From the NCBI RefSeq assembly GCF_038397785.1, contig NZ_CP151642.1, positions 1,798,001-1,862,000 on the forward strand: a stretch of DNA of 64,000 bases, written 5' to 3'. Every line of letters starts with the position of its first letter. Position 1 is the first letter of the stretch. The translations under genes were made by a program, and so were the position numbers. Below, piece by piece: positions 33,730-47,471 of this stretch. Source of the stretch: Salinibacterium sp. TMP30. GTDB lineage: Bacteria; Actinomycetota; Actinomycetes; Actinomycetales; Microbacteriaceae. Under the pieces are notes generated by a model, which was given only the letters and a program-made list of their open reading frames with translations, had not been told where the DNA came from and searched no databases.

Positions 33730-35070
33730 ATGAAGATCGAATTTGCGGGTTCAGAAAATCACACGCTTGCGGCGCAGCTTGAGCTGCCCGAGGGTACGCC
33801 TGCCGCGTTCGCGCTATTTGCCCACTGCTTCACGTGCTCAAAGGATTCCTTCGCCGCATCCCGCATCTCCAAAGCACTGGTTGATTATGGGATAGCGGTA
33901 TTGCGATTCGACTTCACCGGTCTTGGGGGATCAGATGGTGATTTCGCCAACACAAACTTCAGCTCGAACATTGACGATGTCGTTGCCGCGACAGAGTTCT
34001 TGCGCGACAACTATCGTTCCCCCACCTTGCTTATCGGGCATTCGCTCGGCGGTGCCGCTGTCGTTGCTGCCGCCCACCGTGTTCCCTCCGCACAAGCAGT
34101 CGTCACGATCGGCAGCCCCAGCGACCCAGCACACGTCGCGAACCTCTTTGCGGGTGCCAGCGACGAGATCGCGAACACGGGTGAAGCGACGGTGCAGCTG
34201 GGTGGGCAAGAGTTCCGGATTCGTCAGCAGCTGCTCAAAGACATCGCTGCTCAACCACAAGCCGCTCGGCTGAGAGATTTGGATGCCGCACTTCTCGTCG
34301 TCCACTCCCCTGTCGATCAGACGGTCGGCATCGACAACGCCCGCGAGATCTTCGACGCCGCCAGGCATCCCAAATCCTTTGTTGCGCTAGACGGAGCAGA
34401 CCACCTCTTGAGTAATCGTGATGATGCTGCCTTCGCCGCGAGCATCATTGCTGCTTGGGCTGCGCGGTATGCGTTCGACGGCACCCCCGTCGAGAAACAA
34501 GTCGAGACACCAGTCGAGACACCAGACGAGACACCAGACGAGGTGCCGGCTAAAAACTCAGCCCAGACACTAGCAACGGCAACAACAGCGACGACAAGGA
34601 CGAGGGCGACGACGGGCGCTTCACTTACGAGCGACGGCACGCTGGTCGTCGTAACGGAGAGCGGCCCCGCCCGATACGAGCAACGGGTGTTCGCTTCGGG
34701 GCATGAGTTCATCTCCGATGAACCGGCTCCGCACAGCGATAACCATGGCCCCGCACCCTACGATTTCGTTCTCGCGGGGCTCGGCAGCTGCACCTCGATC
34801 ACAATCAGGATGTATGCCGACCGCAAGAAAATTCCCCTAAAGGGCGTAAGTGTGCGGCTGACTCGCGAACGAATCGACGCCGCCGAGTGCAGCCACTGCA
34901 CCTCCACCGAGGGCATGGTTGAGCACATTTCTCGGGAGCTCACTTTCGACGGAGATCTCAGTGATCAACAGCGTGAAGCGCTTCTCGTGATCGCCGATAA
35001 ATGCCCTGTGCATCGAACCTTGGAGGGCGAGATTTCGATCTCGACAAGCATCACGGGCGTCAGCGTGTAG
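33730..35070 (+). CDS. Fused alpha/beta hydrolase - OsmC-family protein
   Basis: The 446-residue product combines two enzymes. Residues 1-255 are an alpha/beta hydrolase with the nucleophile in GHSLGGAAV and a His in GADHLLSNRD. Residues 300-446 are an OsmC/Ohr-type peroxidase domain with the two reactive cysteines in LGSCTSITIRMY and ADKCPVHRTL. OsmC proteins reduce organic hydroperoxides or related electrophiles. The linker (about 255-295) is low complexity, built from 12-bp repeats followed by a Thr/Ala-rich run. The ATG at 33730 is chosen because the longer frame overlaps the lipoprotein gene and lacks similarity. The hydrolase substrate is unknown. Confidence 0.88.
   Translation: MKIEFAGSENHTLAAQLELPEGTPAAFALFAHCFTCSKDSFAASRISKALVDYGIAVLRFDFTGLGGSDGDFANTNFSSNIDDVVAATEFLRDNYRSPTLLIGHSLGGAAVVAAAHRVPSAQAVVTIGSPSDPAHVANLFAGASDEIANTGEATVQLGGQEFRIRQQLLKDIAAQPQAARLRDLDAALLVVHSPVDQTVGIDNAREIFDAARHPKSFVALDGADHLLSNRDDAAFAASIIAAWAARYAFDGTPVEKQVETPVETPDETPDEVPAKNSAQTLATATTATTRTRATTGASLTSDGTLVVVTESGPARYEQRVFASGHEFISDEPAPHSDNHGPAPYDFVLAGLGSCTSITIRMYADRKKIPLKGVSVRLTRERIDAAECSHCTSTEGMVEHISRELTFDGDLSDQQREALLVIADKCPVHRTLEGEISISTSITGVSV
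34489..34548 (+). repeat. 12-bp tandem repeat in the inter-domain linker
   Basis: Five 12-bp units encode VEKQ, VETP, VETP, DETP and DEVP. The middle units are identical or differ by one base (GTCGAGACACCA, GACGAGACACCA), and the outer ones are more decayed. Being a multiple of three, copy-number changes would keep the reading frame. Confidence 0.9.
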
Positions 35071-35098
35071 CCGTGGCGACATCCGCCCGTTAGAGTTA

Positions 35099-35112
35099 TT
35101 AGGCAAGCCTAA
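35099..35112. promoter_or_regulatory. Iron-box-like palindrome upstream of the siderophore-interacting protein
   Basis: TTAGGC-AA-GCCTAA is a perfect 6-bp-arm palindrome and matches the core of the DtxR/IdeR consensus (12 of 14 positions of TTAGGCTAACCTAA). It ends 13 bp before the ATG at 35126, where a bound repressor would block initiation. Iron control is inferred. Confidence 0.7.
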
Positions 35113-35125
35113 CTTTTCGAGTGAA

Positions 35126-35980
35126 ATGAGCTGGCGCCACCGCCAAATGCCTATGACTATTGAACGCGACACCATCAAACACCCTCTCGTCGTCCGACAT
35201 GTCAGTGTGAGCGCGGTGAGTCACCCCACACCGAATATCGCGCGGATCACTCTGAGCGGTGATGAGCTCGAGGGGTTTGTCAGCAGTGGGCCCGCCGACC
35301 ACGTCAAGGCCTTTTTTCCCGATCCTGCTACCGGCGAAATCGCTGCTCCTGTCATGACCGAATCCGGCATCAGCAAGCCCAAGGGTCGTGTCGTCATTTC
35401 TCGTGACTACACCCCCCTCGGTTTCCGCAGTGCCGATGGCCACCACGAACTCGACATTGATTTTGTTGTTCACGGTGATGACGGCCCCGCATCCGCCTGG
35501 GCTGGCAGAGCAGCTGTCGGCGATTCGCTGGTTATTGCTGGCCCACGCGGTTCACGCCTGCTGCCTTCCGGCGCAACCCACGTGATTCTGGTCGCCGATG
35601 AAACCGCACTTCCCGCCAGCTCACGGTGGATCGATATGCTCCCCACCTCAGTGCACGTCACCGCACTGTTCGATGTGTCCGACGAGAGTGTTGAAAGCTA
35701 CTTCAGCGACGAGCACAAGGCACGCATGTCGGCGGAGTGGTTCTACCGCCGCGACGGACTCGGTCAGCTGGATGCTGCACTGCGGGCACTCGGCGAGATC
35801 GGCGAATCGACCTTTGTCTTCCTCGCCGGGGAGGCTACAACCCTAGTTCCCCTGCGTCGCTACCTTCGCCGTGAGCTGGGTCTGCCTAAGCAGCAGGTGA
35901 CGGCCGACGGGTACTGGCGTCGCGGCGTCACGAATGCCGACCACCACGAGCCGCTCGATCCCACAGATCCTGAGGATTAG
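35126..35980 (+). CDS. Siderophore-interacting protein (ferric-siderophore reductase)
   Basis: The 284-residue protein has both domains of the family: an N-terminal FAD-binding beta barrel (residues 15-135; RVVISRDYTPLGFR binds FAD, then DIDFVVHGDDGPASAWA) and a C-terminal NAD(P)H-binding SIP domain (150-270; HVILVADETALPA, VFLAGEATTLVPLRRYL). Such proteins release iron from imported siderophores by reduction in the cytoplasm. The iron box upstream fits this role. No siderophore transporter or biosynthesis gene is in the window. Two other in-frame ATGs occur within 30 bp, so the start could be slightly later. Confidence 0.92.
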   Translation: MSWRHRQMPMTIERDTIKHPLVVRHVSVSAVSHPTPNIARITLSGDELEGFVSSGPADHVKAFFPDPATGEIAAPVMTESGISKPKGRVVISRDYTPLGFRSADGHHELDIDFVVHGDDGPASAWAGRAAVGDSLVIAGPRGSRLLPSGATHVILVADETALPASSRWIDMLPTSVHVTALFDVSDESVESYFSDEHKARMSAEWFYRRDGLGQLDAALRALGEIGESTFVFLAGEATTLVPLRRYLRRELGLPKQQVTADGYWRRGVTNADHHEPLDPTDPED

Positions 35981-36106
35981 CAGCGCGAACGCTCGCGCTT
36001 ACCCTGCCTGCACATCCGCTCAACTCCCCCTCAGCATCCGCCCACTAGTCCGCCGTGGTTCGCGACCGAAAGTGTATGCTGAGGGCACAAGTGAACAGCC
36101 GTCATA

Positions 36107-36300
36107 CCGCTGCGGGAGAGCCCTTCCGATCGTTGGTTGGCGCCGTAGGAGCAAACCCTCTCCGGGAATCTCTCAGGCACCAGTACCGCAGTGGCTAGGC
36201 AACTCTGAAAAGTAGTCGGCCCTGTCCGACTCGCCGACGGGGCAACGCAACGCCACAAGCGTGCGGAAACTCTCAGGCCCAATACAGAGCGGAGAGGACT
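36107..36300 (+). ncRNA. Tandem glycine riboswitch
   Basis: Two adjacent glycine aptamers are recognisable. The first (about 36107-36194) has GCGGGAGAG, the core GGCGCCGTAGGAGCAA and CTCTCAGGCA, closed by CCGCTGCGG pairing with CCGCAGTGG. The second (about 36195-36300) has GCCGACGGGGCAACGC, CTCTCAGGCCC and a closing CTCTG/CAGAG helix. The tandem arrangement is the classic cooperative form. It lies 45 nt before the sdaA start, so it probably controls translation or transcription of serine deamination. No clear terminator hairpin was seen between aptamer 2 and the ribosome-binding site. Confidence 0.92.
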
Positions 36301-36345
36301 CAACGACGCCCGCACGACGATGTGTGGTGAAGAAATGGAGTCACC

Positions 36346-37800
36346 GTGCCAGTACGCAACCTGACGCCCAGAACTGAAGTACCGACGCCCTCCCTAGAAG
36401 AGGTGCCGCTCAGCAGCTTCGACCTGTTCACCGTCGGCATCGGCCCCTCCAGCTCTCACACGGTCGGCCCGATGCGCGCGGCTGCATCATTCGCTGCAGA
36501 TCTTGCCGAACACCGGATGCTCGATTCTGTCGCCTCGCTCAGCGTGCGACTCTATGGCTCTCTTGCCGCTACGGGCGCAGGTCACGGCACCATGAGTGCT
36601 GTGCTCATCGGGTTGGAGGGAAAGCTTCCCGACCAGGTTCTTCCCGCGGAGATGGAAACGATCCTTGAGCGCATCGAGAGCTCAGGGATGCTTCAGCTTG
36701 CTGGTAGCCGGCAAGTTCCGTTCACCGAGGGCGCGATTGCGCTGCATCCGCTCACGGTGCTTGACGGGCATCCGAATGGCATGCGTTTCGCGGCATACGA
36801 TGCCGACGGTGGCGCTGTGCTCGAGGCAACGTACTTCTCGATCGGTGGCGGATTCATCTACCGGGAGGGTGACAACCGTGACGGCAGCTCGTCCACCGAC
36901 GCCGCCACAGCCGCCGATCCCCTACCGTTCCGCACTGCCGCACAGTTGCTTGCTCACTGCCGAGCCGAGGGCCTCAGCTTCAGCGGCGTGATGCTGCGCA
37001 ACGAACTCGCGCGTCGCACGAAGGATGAAGTGACCGCTGGTCTCCTGCATATCCGCGATGTCATGGACGAATGCAAGAACAGCAGTCTCGAGCGCACTGG
37101 CAATCTTCCCGGGACCCTCAATGTGCGTCGGCGCGCACCCGACTGGCACGCACGCTTGCGCCGCGAAGATCCCGACCGTGATCCAGCCTTCTGGCAGGAG
37201 TGGGTGAATCTGGTTGCTCTCGCAGTCAACGAGGAGAATGCGTCGGGTGGCCGCGTCGTCACAGCGCCGACCAACGGCGCTGCTGGCATCATCCCCGCCG
37301 TCCTTTTCTACGCAACGCACTATGCGCCCGGGATGAAGGATGCCGATCAGGCAACGAGGGATGACGCCACAGTGCGTTTCTTGCTCGCCAGTGCCGCTGT
37401 CGGAGTGCTCTATAAGCGCATGGCGTCGATCTCTGGAGCCGAGGTCGGATGCCAGGGTGAGGTCGGTTCAGCATCGTCAATGGCTGCGGCCGGGCTAGCC
37501 GAAATCTTAGGCGGAACACCCGAGCAGGTAGAGAACGCAGCAGAAATCGCGATGGAGCACAATCTCGGCCTCACGTGCGATCCGATCGGGGGTCTCGTGC
37601 AGATTCCGTGCATCGAACGGAACGCGATCGCTGCGGCCAAAGCAATCAATGCGGCGAAAATGGCGCTGTGGGGTGATGGAACTCACCGGGTTTCCCTTGA
37701 TGAAGTCATCATCACGATGGCCGAAACCGGTAAAGACATGAGCTCACGCTACAAAGAAACGTCAATGGGCGGGCTCGCCGTCAACGTCGTGGAGTGCTAA
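36346..37800 (+). CDS. sdaA: L-serine ammonia-lyase (iron-sulfur, single chain)
   Basis: A 484-residue serine dehydratase with fused beta (N-terminal) and alpha (C-terminal) domains, converting L-serine to pyruvate and ammonia. Key segments: [21 protein letters not shown] near residue 25, [15 protein letters not shown], and the Fe-S cysteines in [20 protein letters not shown] and QIPCIERNA. The start is GTG at 36346 behind ATGGAG. The tandem glycine riboswitch upstream suggests that glycine abundance, which raises serine through glycine hydroxymethyltransferase, turns it on. It converges with and overlaps the reductase gene by 4 bp. Confidence 0.96.
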   Translation: MPVRNLTPRTEVPTPSLEEVPLSSFDLFTVGIGPSSSHTVGPMRAAASFAADLAEHRMLDSVASLSVRLYGSLAATGAGHGTMSAVLIGLEGKLPDQVLPAEMETILERIESSGMLQLAGSRQVPFTEGAIALHPLTVLDGHPNGMRFAAYDADGGAVLEATYFSIGGGFIYREGDNRDGSSSTDAATAADPLPFRTAAQLLAHCRAEGLSFSGVMLRNELARRTKDEVTAGLLHIRDVMDECKNSSLERTGNLPGTLNVRRRAPDWHARLRREDPDRDPAFWQEWVNLVALAVNEENASGGRVVTAPTNGAAGIIPAVLFYATHYAPGMKDADQATRDDATVRFLLASAAVGVLYKRMASISGAEVGCQGEVGSASSMAAAGLAEILGGTPEQVENAAEIAMEHNLGLTCDPIGGLVQIPCIERNAIAAAKAINAAKMALWGDGTHRVSLDEVIITMAETGKDMSSRYKETSMGGLAVNVVEC

Positions 37801-38546
37801 CGAGCTGCTCGGACATACCGCAACAGGAGCGTTCCATCAGCACCGCTGAGAGCCTGCGCAAGTGCCATGTCTTGCGGCGTCGCTTCGGCAGCATCCACGA
37901 TCCGTCGCGCTGAACCACCTTCTAACCGAGGGCTAAGGGTCAAACAGAGCTCGTCGACGACTCCCTCAGCGATCATCGTTGCGAACAGGGTCGGCCCACC
38001 TTCGCTGTGAAGCTGCGGATACCCTCGCTCGGCCAGCGCGTGTTTCAACTCGACGGTGTCGACGGAGGTATCGCCGGCAATTATTATCTCGGCCACCTTC
38101 TCCACCCGCGCGCGAGCCTGCTCCGAGGCACTTTCAGTAGTGATGATGAAGGGCCGCGTCGCGTAACTGGCGAGGTCGTTCGGTTCCAGTCGCAGTGACG
38201 CACTCACGACAGCGAATGGTGGCTGCGCAGACAGACCATTGGCTGTTCGCCACGCCACAGCCTCGTCGTCGAGAGCGAGATTTCGGTAACCCTCTTGGCG
38301 CACCGTGCCAGCACCAACAACAATCACATCCGCGAGCCTGCGCAACAGCGCGAAAACACGGCCATCGGCGTCTGTGCCGAGTCCTCCCGATGTTCCCTCG
38401 TGAGTTGCTGCACCATCAATGCTGGAAATGAAGTTGGCGCGCAACCAGGGCACCGAACGATCCGCCACAGAGTAGCTGGCTAGCAGCTGTTCGTCTGTGA
38501 GAGAAGCGCCCGCCATCAGCGTGTGGATCTCGGATGCGTTTACCAT
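37797..38546 (-). CDS. RibD_C-type pyrimidine/dihydrofolate reductase-family protein
   Basis: The 249-residue protein has the RibD C-terminal (DHFR-like) fold: [15 protein letters not shown] near residue 35, [21 protein letters not shown], and the late segment [22 protein letters not shown]. There is no deaminase domain, so it is not a full RibD. It resembles the mycobacterial Rv2671 group, in which one member can replace dihydrofolate reductase. It starts 6 bp after the FolP2-like gene stops, so the two probably share a transcript. Substrate (riboflavin pyrimidine, dihydropterin or other) is not settled by sequence. Confidence 0.82.
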   Translation of the reverse strand: MVNASEIHTLMAGASLTDEQLLASYSVADRSVPWLRANFISSIDGAATHEGTSGGLGTDADGRVFALLRRLADVIVVGAGTVRQEGYRNLALDDEAVAWRTANGLSAQPPFAVVSASLRLEPNDLASYATRPFIITTESASEQARARVEKVAEIIIAGDTSVDTVELKHALAERGYPQLHSEGGPTLFATMIAEGVVDELCLTLSPRLEGGSARRIVDAAEATPQDMALAQALSGADGTLLLRYVRAAR

Positions 38547-38552
38547 GGGGAA

Positions 38553-39458
38553 CTACCTTTCGTTGGCATCTGACATGTTGTGCTTCAGAATTGCGGGCTC
38601 ACGCAACCTCAAGATGGCCTCAACCATGCGCACTGCCGCCACGCTCTCTGCCACTTCATGTACTCGGACCACCCGGGCGCCATTCAGCACACAGGCCACA
38701 GCAGCCGCGAGCGAGCCTTCCAGCCGCTGGGACTTGGGTTTGTCGAGCACCTCTCCGATGAAGTCCTTATTCGAGAGCGCAACTAGCGTAGGCAGCCCCA
38801 AAGCGGCGATGACATCGAGCCGCCGTGTGAGCTCAAGACTGTGCAGGGTGTTCTTATTGAGATCGTGCCCGGGATCGACAAACAATCGATCGTCGGGGAT
38901 CCCTGCAGCACGCGCTACCTCCACTTTTGCCGCAAGAAAATCCCGCACTTCGGCGGCGACATCGTTATATTGAGGGCGAGCGAACTGGGTGCGCGGTTGG
39001 GCTCGCGAGTGAACAAGCACAAGGGAGGCTTCGCTCTCCGCAACGAGCGCAGCGAGGTCGGGGTCACTCAGCCCTGTTGTGTCATTGATGACGGTCGCGC
39101 CCGCCTCGATGCTTCGACGAGCTACTTCCGCATGAAATGTATCTACCGAAATCACCACGTCGGACTTTTCGCGTAGAGCACGCACCACCGGGACCACGCG
39201 CGCAGCTTCGTCGTCTACGCTCAAGGGTTCTCCTGGGGCGAAGGGCACTCCTCCGATGTCGACCCAATCCGCACCCTGCGCGACAGCACGTAGTGCCGCG
39301 GCCACGGCATCCTCCAACGCGAAATTTGCGCCACTGTCATAAAAGGAGTCTGGCGTGCGATTAACGATGGCCATGACGGCAACCTGACGATCAAAGTCGA
39401 AGGTGCGATCACCAATCGTTCGGTGCGGATTTCGGAGCGGAGGGAGCGCAAAACTCAT
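38553..39458 (-). CDS. folP2: FolP2-like dihydropteroate synthase homologue
   Basis: The 301-residue TIM-barrel protein belongs to the DHPS family but follows the mycobacterial FolP2 pattern: NRTPDSFYDSG (33-43) where true DHPS has NVTPDSFSDGG, and DIGGVPFAPGE (67-77) where DHPS has the sulfonamide loop GGESTRPG. ISVDTFHAEVA, VDPGHDLNKNTLHS and ALSNKDFIGEVL also match FolP2. FolP2 has been reported to lack DHPS activity in mycobacteria, so folate synthesis should not be assigned to this gene. Other folate genes (folE, folB, folK) are absent here. Start codons at 39458 and 39470 are both possible; neither has a well-spaced ribosome-binding site. Confidence 0.83.
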   Translation of the reverse strand: MSFALPPLRNPHRTIGDRTFDFDRQVAVMAIVNRTPDSFYDSGANFALEDAVAAALRAVAQGADWVDIGGVPFAPGEPLSVDDEAARVVPVVRALREKSDVVISVDTFHAEVARRSIEAGATVINDTTGLSDPDLAALVAESEASLVLVHSRAQPRTQFARPQYNDVAAEVRDFLAAKVEVARAAGIPDDRLFVDPGHDLNKNTLHSLELTRRLDVIAALGLPTLVALSNKDFIGEVLDKPKSQRLEGSLAAAVACVLNGARVVRVHEVAESVAAVRMVEAILRLREPAILKHNMSDANER

Positions 39459-39559
39459 GCTTCCTATCATGGGCGACGTTGCTGAAAAACGCATAGCAAT
39501 GCTGCGCAGACATCTGCTCGTCTGTGAAGTGGACGTACGTCTCGTTCGCCCAGAGGTCT

Positions 39560-39775
39560 CTAGCTGAGAAGTAGCAGCGTGCCAGCAATTGCGGATGCCG
39601 CCGCGAGCAGCAGCGCGATCGCCAGCAGAATCGCGTGCACGCGGTAGAACGCGGTCGGTTTACCCGCGGTGTCACGGGCTCGTGGGTCTGCGCTTACGCG
39701 CTTGAAGAATCGTGGCCATGCCACAACGTTGAAGAGCGCACTGAGAAAGAGGACGATTGCGGCAAACAGCTCCAT
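39560..39775 (-). CDS. SCO4848-type small membrane protein
   Basis: The 71-residue protein is made of two hydrophobic helices (residues 2-20 and 46-70) joined by a basic loop with FFKRVSADPRARD and PTAFYRVHA. It matches the SCO4848 family, which is widespread in Actinobacteria and of unknown function. It starts at 39775, divergent from the YigZ gene. Confidence 0.82.
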   Translation of the reverse strand: MELFAAIVLFLSALFNVVAWPRFFKRVSADPRARDTAGKPTAFYRVHAILLAIALLLAAASAIAGTLLLLS

Positions 39776-39830
39776 GATGTTCTCAGCCTACGCCGCCCGC
39801 GCGATCATCTCGCTGCGAGACAATGAGCGG

Positions 39831-40499
39831 GTGCTCGAATTTACACTAGGCGGAGGTGTGGGTGCTTGGGCTGAGGCCGAAATTGACATCAGACGCTCGC
39901 GCTTTATCGGTCGACTCGTGCGGGTCGAGTCGGAGCATGATGCCCGCGACGTAATCGAGTCCGCACGCCAGCGACACGGCGATGCTCGACACCACTGTTC
40001 TGCTTTTGTACTCGGTTCCGGCACCCAGCCGGATCAGGTTCGACGTTCCCATGATGATGGCGAACCGTCGGGCACTGCGGGCCGCCCTATCCTCGATGTG
40101 CTGAACGGTCGACATCTCATTGATTGTGTTGCCGTTGTGACGCGCTACTTTGGTGGCACACTTCTGGGCGCGGGCGGACTCGTTCGCGCCTACTCGGATG
40201 CCACAACCGCCGCTGTCGAGCAAGCCACCGTCGCGCCGGGCCTAGTTCTGCGTCAGCGCCGGCAGCTCTTTCGTCTGCCACTACCCCACGCTGATGCGGG
40301 TCGCATAGAAGCGGAGCTCAGGCAGCGTGGCGTCGTAGTTCGCGGCACTGAGTACGACGACGTAGCGGTGATGACGCTTACTACTGCGCTGAACGGAGAG
40401 CGGGCGCTGGCTGCGCTGGTTGCGGGCGTTACTGCCGGTGCGCGGATGCTCGAGCCCGCCGGGATCGAGTGGGTGGATGCACCGCCTCCTACCCCCTAG
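39831..40499 (+). CDS. YigZ/IMPACT-family protein
   Basis: The 222-residue product starts with the UPF0029/IMPACT domain (EIDIRRSRFIGRLVRV, then SHDDGEPSGTAGRPILDVL and AVVTRYFGGTLLGAGGLVRAYSDA, the family signature) and ends with a smaller C-terminal ferredoxin-like domain. Family members bind ribosome- or RNA-related partners; the bacterial function is unclear. The GTG at 39831 gives the usual 20-odd residues before RRSRFI and leaves 55 bp for a divergent promoter. ATGs at 39774 and 39777 would overlap the start of the membrane-protein gene. Confidence 0.88.
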   Translation: MLEFTLGGGVGAWAEAEIDIRRSRFIGRLVRVESEHDARDVIESARQRHGDARHHCSAFVLGSGTQPDQVRRSHDDGEPSGTAGRPILDVLNGRHLIDCVAVVTRYFGGTLLGAGGLVRAYSDATTAAVEQATVAPGLVLRQRRQLFRLPLPHADAGRIEAELRQRGVVVRGTEYDDVAVMTLTTALNGERALAALVAGVTAGARMLEPAGIEWVDAPPPTP

Positions 40500-40546
40500 T
40501 TTCTCTGGCGCACCGGGGCGGACGAACGGTTCCCGTTGGTTAACGC

Positions 40547-40592
40547 AAAATAACCACACTCAGTACTCTTCAGCACTGGGTGTGGCTATTTC
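40547..40592 (-). terminator. Terminator of the rRNA operon
   Basis: A 16-bp near-perfect inverted repeat (AATAACCACACTCAGT with ACTGGGTGTGGCTATT) around a 10-nt loop lies just beyond the 5S gene. Read on the minus strand it ends in TTATTTTG, so it is a good intrinsic terminator for the rrn transcript. Confidence 0.85.
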
Positions 40593-40602
40593 ACAATTGA
40601 AG

Positions 40603-40719
40603 TCCGGCGGTGTCCTACTCTCCCACAAGGTCCCCCTTGCAGTACCATCGGCGCAGAGAGTCTTAGCTTCCGGGTTCGGAATGTAACCGGGCGTTTCCCT
40701 CTCGCTATGGCCGCCGAAA
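40603..40719 (-). rRNA. rrf: 5S ribosomal RNA
   Basis: About 117 nt. On the minus strand it begins GTTTCGGCGGCCATAGCG, has the conserved CCGAACCCGGAAGCTAAG core and ends in GGACACCGCCGGAC, which pairs with the 5' end. It is the last gene of the rrn operon. Ends are estimated to within a few bases. Confidence 0.95.
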
Positions 40720-40899
40720 CACTATTGATTTATGTATCAGTCTGGGCCAGAAACATACCCGGACACTCATCGTGAGGATGGGTGCCTGGCTGTGTTAGCT
40801 GGGCGCAGTTCCCGACCGTAAATCGGGAACCACAAAGTGGACGCGAGAATTCTTCTCATTCACCAGTCGAAGTCCTAAGACTTCCAGTGAGGTGGGGTG

Positions 40900-46044
<5,145 letters not shown>

Positions 46045-46545
46045 TGTTTGATAGCAACCACAGACCAAAGCCTGCAGAAGCACATCTTGTGCAAAGACTG
46101 ACCGGAATAGGTCAGAACCTTGCAAGTTTGAAACTGACAGAACAAATCAATACTGACTTGCTTTGTTGTTTATATCTTTTCCAAAGGAATCCGCTGCACC
46201 CTCACAACCAACCCGAAATAGGTTGATCACAAAAAGCACAGTCGGGTTTTTGGCATTTGACATTGTGCACGCTGTTGAGTTCTCAAGGATCGGACGCTCC
46301 TGACCTCCACCGAAAACGGCTTCACCCCAGGGCAACAAAACCTGTGTAAGCGCCCCCCGCAAAACTGCAGAAGGCAACCTGTCTAACTTACCAGCTTCAC
46401 CATACTTGTCAAATCCGCCACCGTGAACCACACGGCACACAACAACAGACCAACACACGCATGAAGCGGGATGTCATCCAAAGGCCCGACACCGAAACTC
46501 ACAAGAGGAATTCCGCTACCCGACCGGACTAAAACTATAACAGAT
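46045..46545 (-). promoter_or_regulatory. rrn leader and promoters
   Basis: No protein gene is supported in this 5' region. One promoter is clear on the minus strand: TTGACA (46412-46407), a 16-bp spacer, TAAGTT (46390-46385). A second candidate is an extended -10, TGTTATAGT (46542-46534), further upstream. TTGAGAACTCAACAGC (46286-46271) is the antitermination-like motif. The remaining sequence up to 46800 shows no coding signal and presumably holds further upstream control. Confidence 0.7.
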
Positions 46546-46800
46546 TTAGAGGATGCTGGCCCCCACTTGAGGCCGGAAACCTAGCAGCAGAACTGCCCGG
46601 GTTATCCGCACCTTTGGGGTGACAAGAAAGAACTTTACGTGCACAATCCCCCACCCACCAAACCCTCCCCCATCCCGGGCGTGTCGCACCCCAACACCCA
46701 CCAAAAGACAGGAGAGTACGCGATCGGAGACCGAATGAGAATGCTTCATTACGGTGCCACCACGACAGCCGAATAGGTCGAGCTGCGAGAAGATAGCTCT

Positions 46801-47286
46801 ATGCCCAGTTTCACTACCCGCGCAGCGCGCCTCGACGATGCCGAAGAACTCGCGGCCGTGCACACTCAGTCGTGGAAAGAGACCTACACCGGACTGTTTC
46901 CAGAACAAGCGTGGAGCGAAGAATCACGGCTTCGGCGCGAGACGATGTGGAACGAGCTACTGACCGACAGCAACACCACTACGGTCGTTGCAGAGATTAA
47001 CTCCCGCATCATCGGAATTGCCCACGCTCAACACAATCGCGACGAAGCCGCTCTGCCCAGCAAAGAGCTCGCGATGATCTACGTGCTGACGGAAGCGCAC
47101 GGCACCGGCGCAGGCCAGGCACTCATCGACTCCGCGCTCGGCGGAGCCGCTGCAAGCGTGTGGGTGCTCGAGCAGAACCCCCGGGCGCGCTCCTTCTATG
47201 CCAGAAACCGCTTCATGTACGACGGCACAGTTCGAGCGATGGACTTCGATCCGGGCATCCGCGAACTTCGACTCGTTCGCACCTAA
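46801..47286 (+). CDS. GNAT-family acetyltransferase
   Basis: The 161-residue protein starts with TRAARLDDAEELAAVHTQSWKETY and has the acetyl-CoA loop EAHGTGAGQALID, followed by VWVLEQNPRARSFYARNRF, a typical C-terminal GNAT motif. The substrate is unknown. It lies alone between the rRNA operon and the gal operon, with its own short upstream region. After it, 185 bp up to galE hold no gene, only CTGACACTGACAC-type short repeats and the presumed gal promoter. Confidence 0.88.
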   Translation: MPSFTTRAARLDDAEELAAVHTQSWKETYTGLFPEQAWSEESRLRRETMWNELLTDSNTTTVVAEINSRIIGIAHAQHNRDEAALPSKELAMIYVLTEAHGTGAGQALIDSALGGAAASVWVLEQNPRARSFYARNRFMYDGTVRAMDFDPGIRELRLVRT

Positions 47287-47471
47287 GCAACCGACACTGA
47301 CGCTGACACTGACACCATGAAAACTGACGACGCTGAGTCGGACGCAACCAGCGCTTGGCGCCTAGTTGCGCAGGTTGGACGCGATAAAATAATAGTCATA
47401 CAATTCAAAGTGGTCACAGACTGAGAAGCTTCAATCGACGCTATACCGCTGCCCGGACACGAGGAACTGCA

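Noticed and set aside
46045-46800. Possible small protein genes in the rrn leader
   Set aside because: The frames are short, cross the promoter and antitermination elements, and have no ribosome-binding sites.
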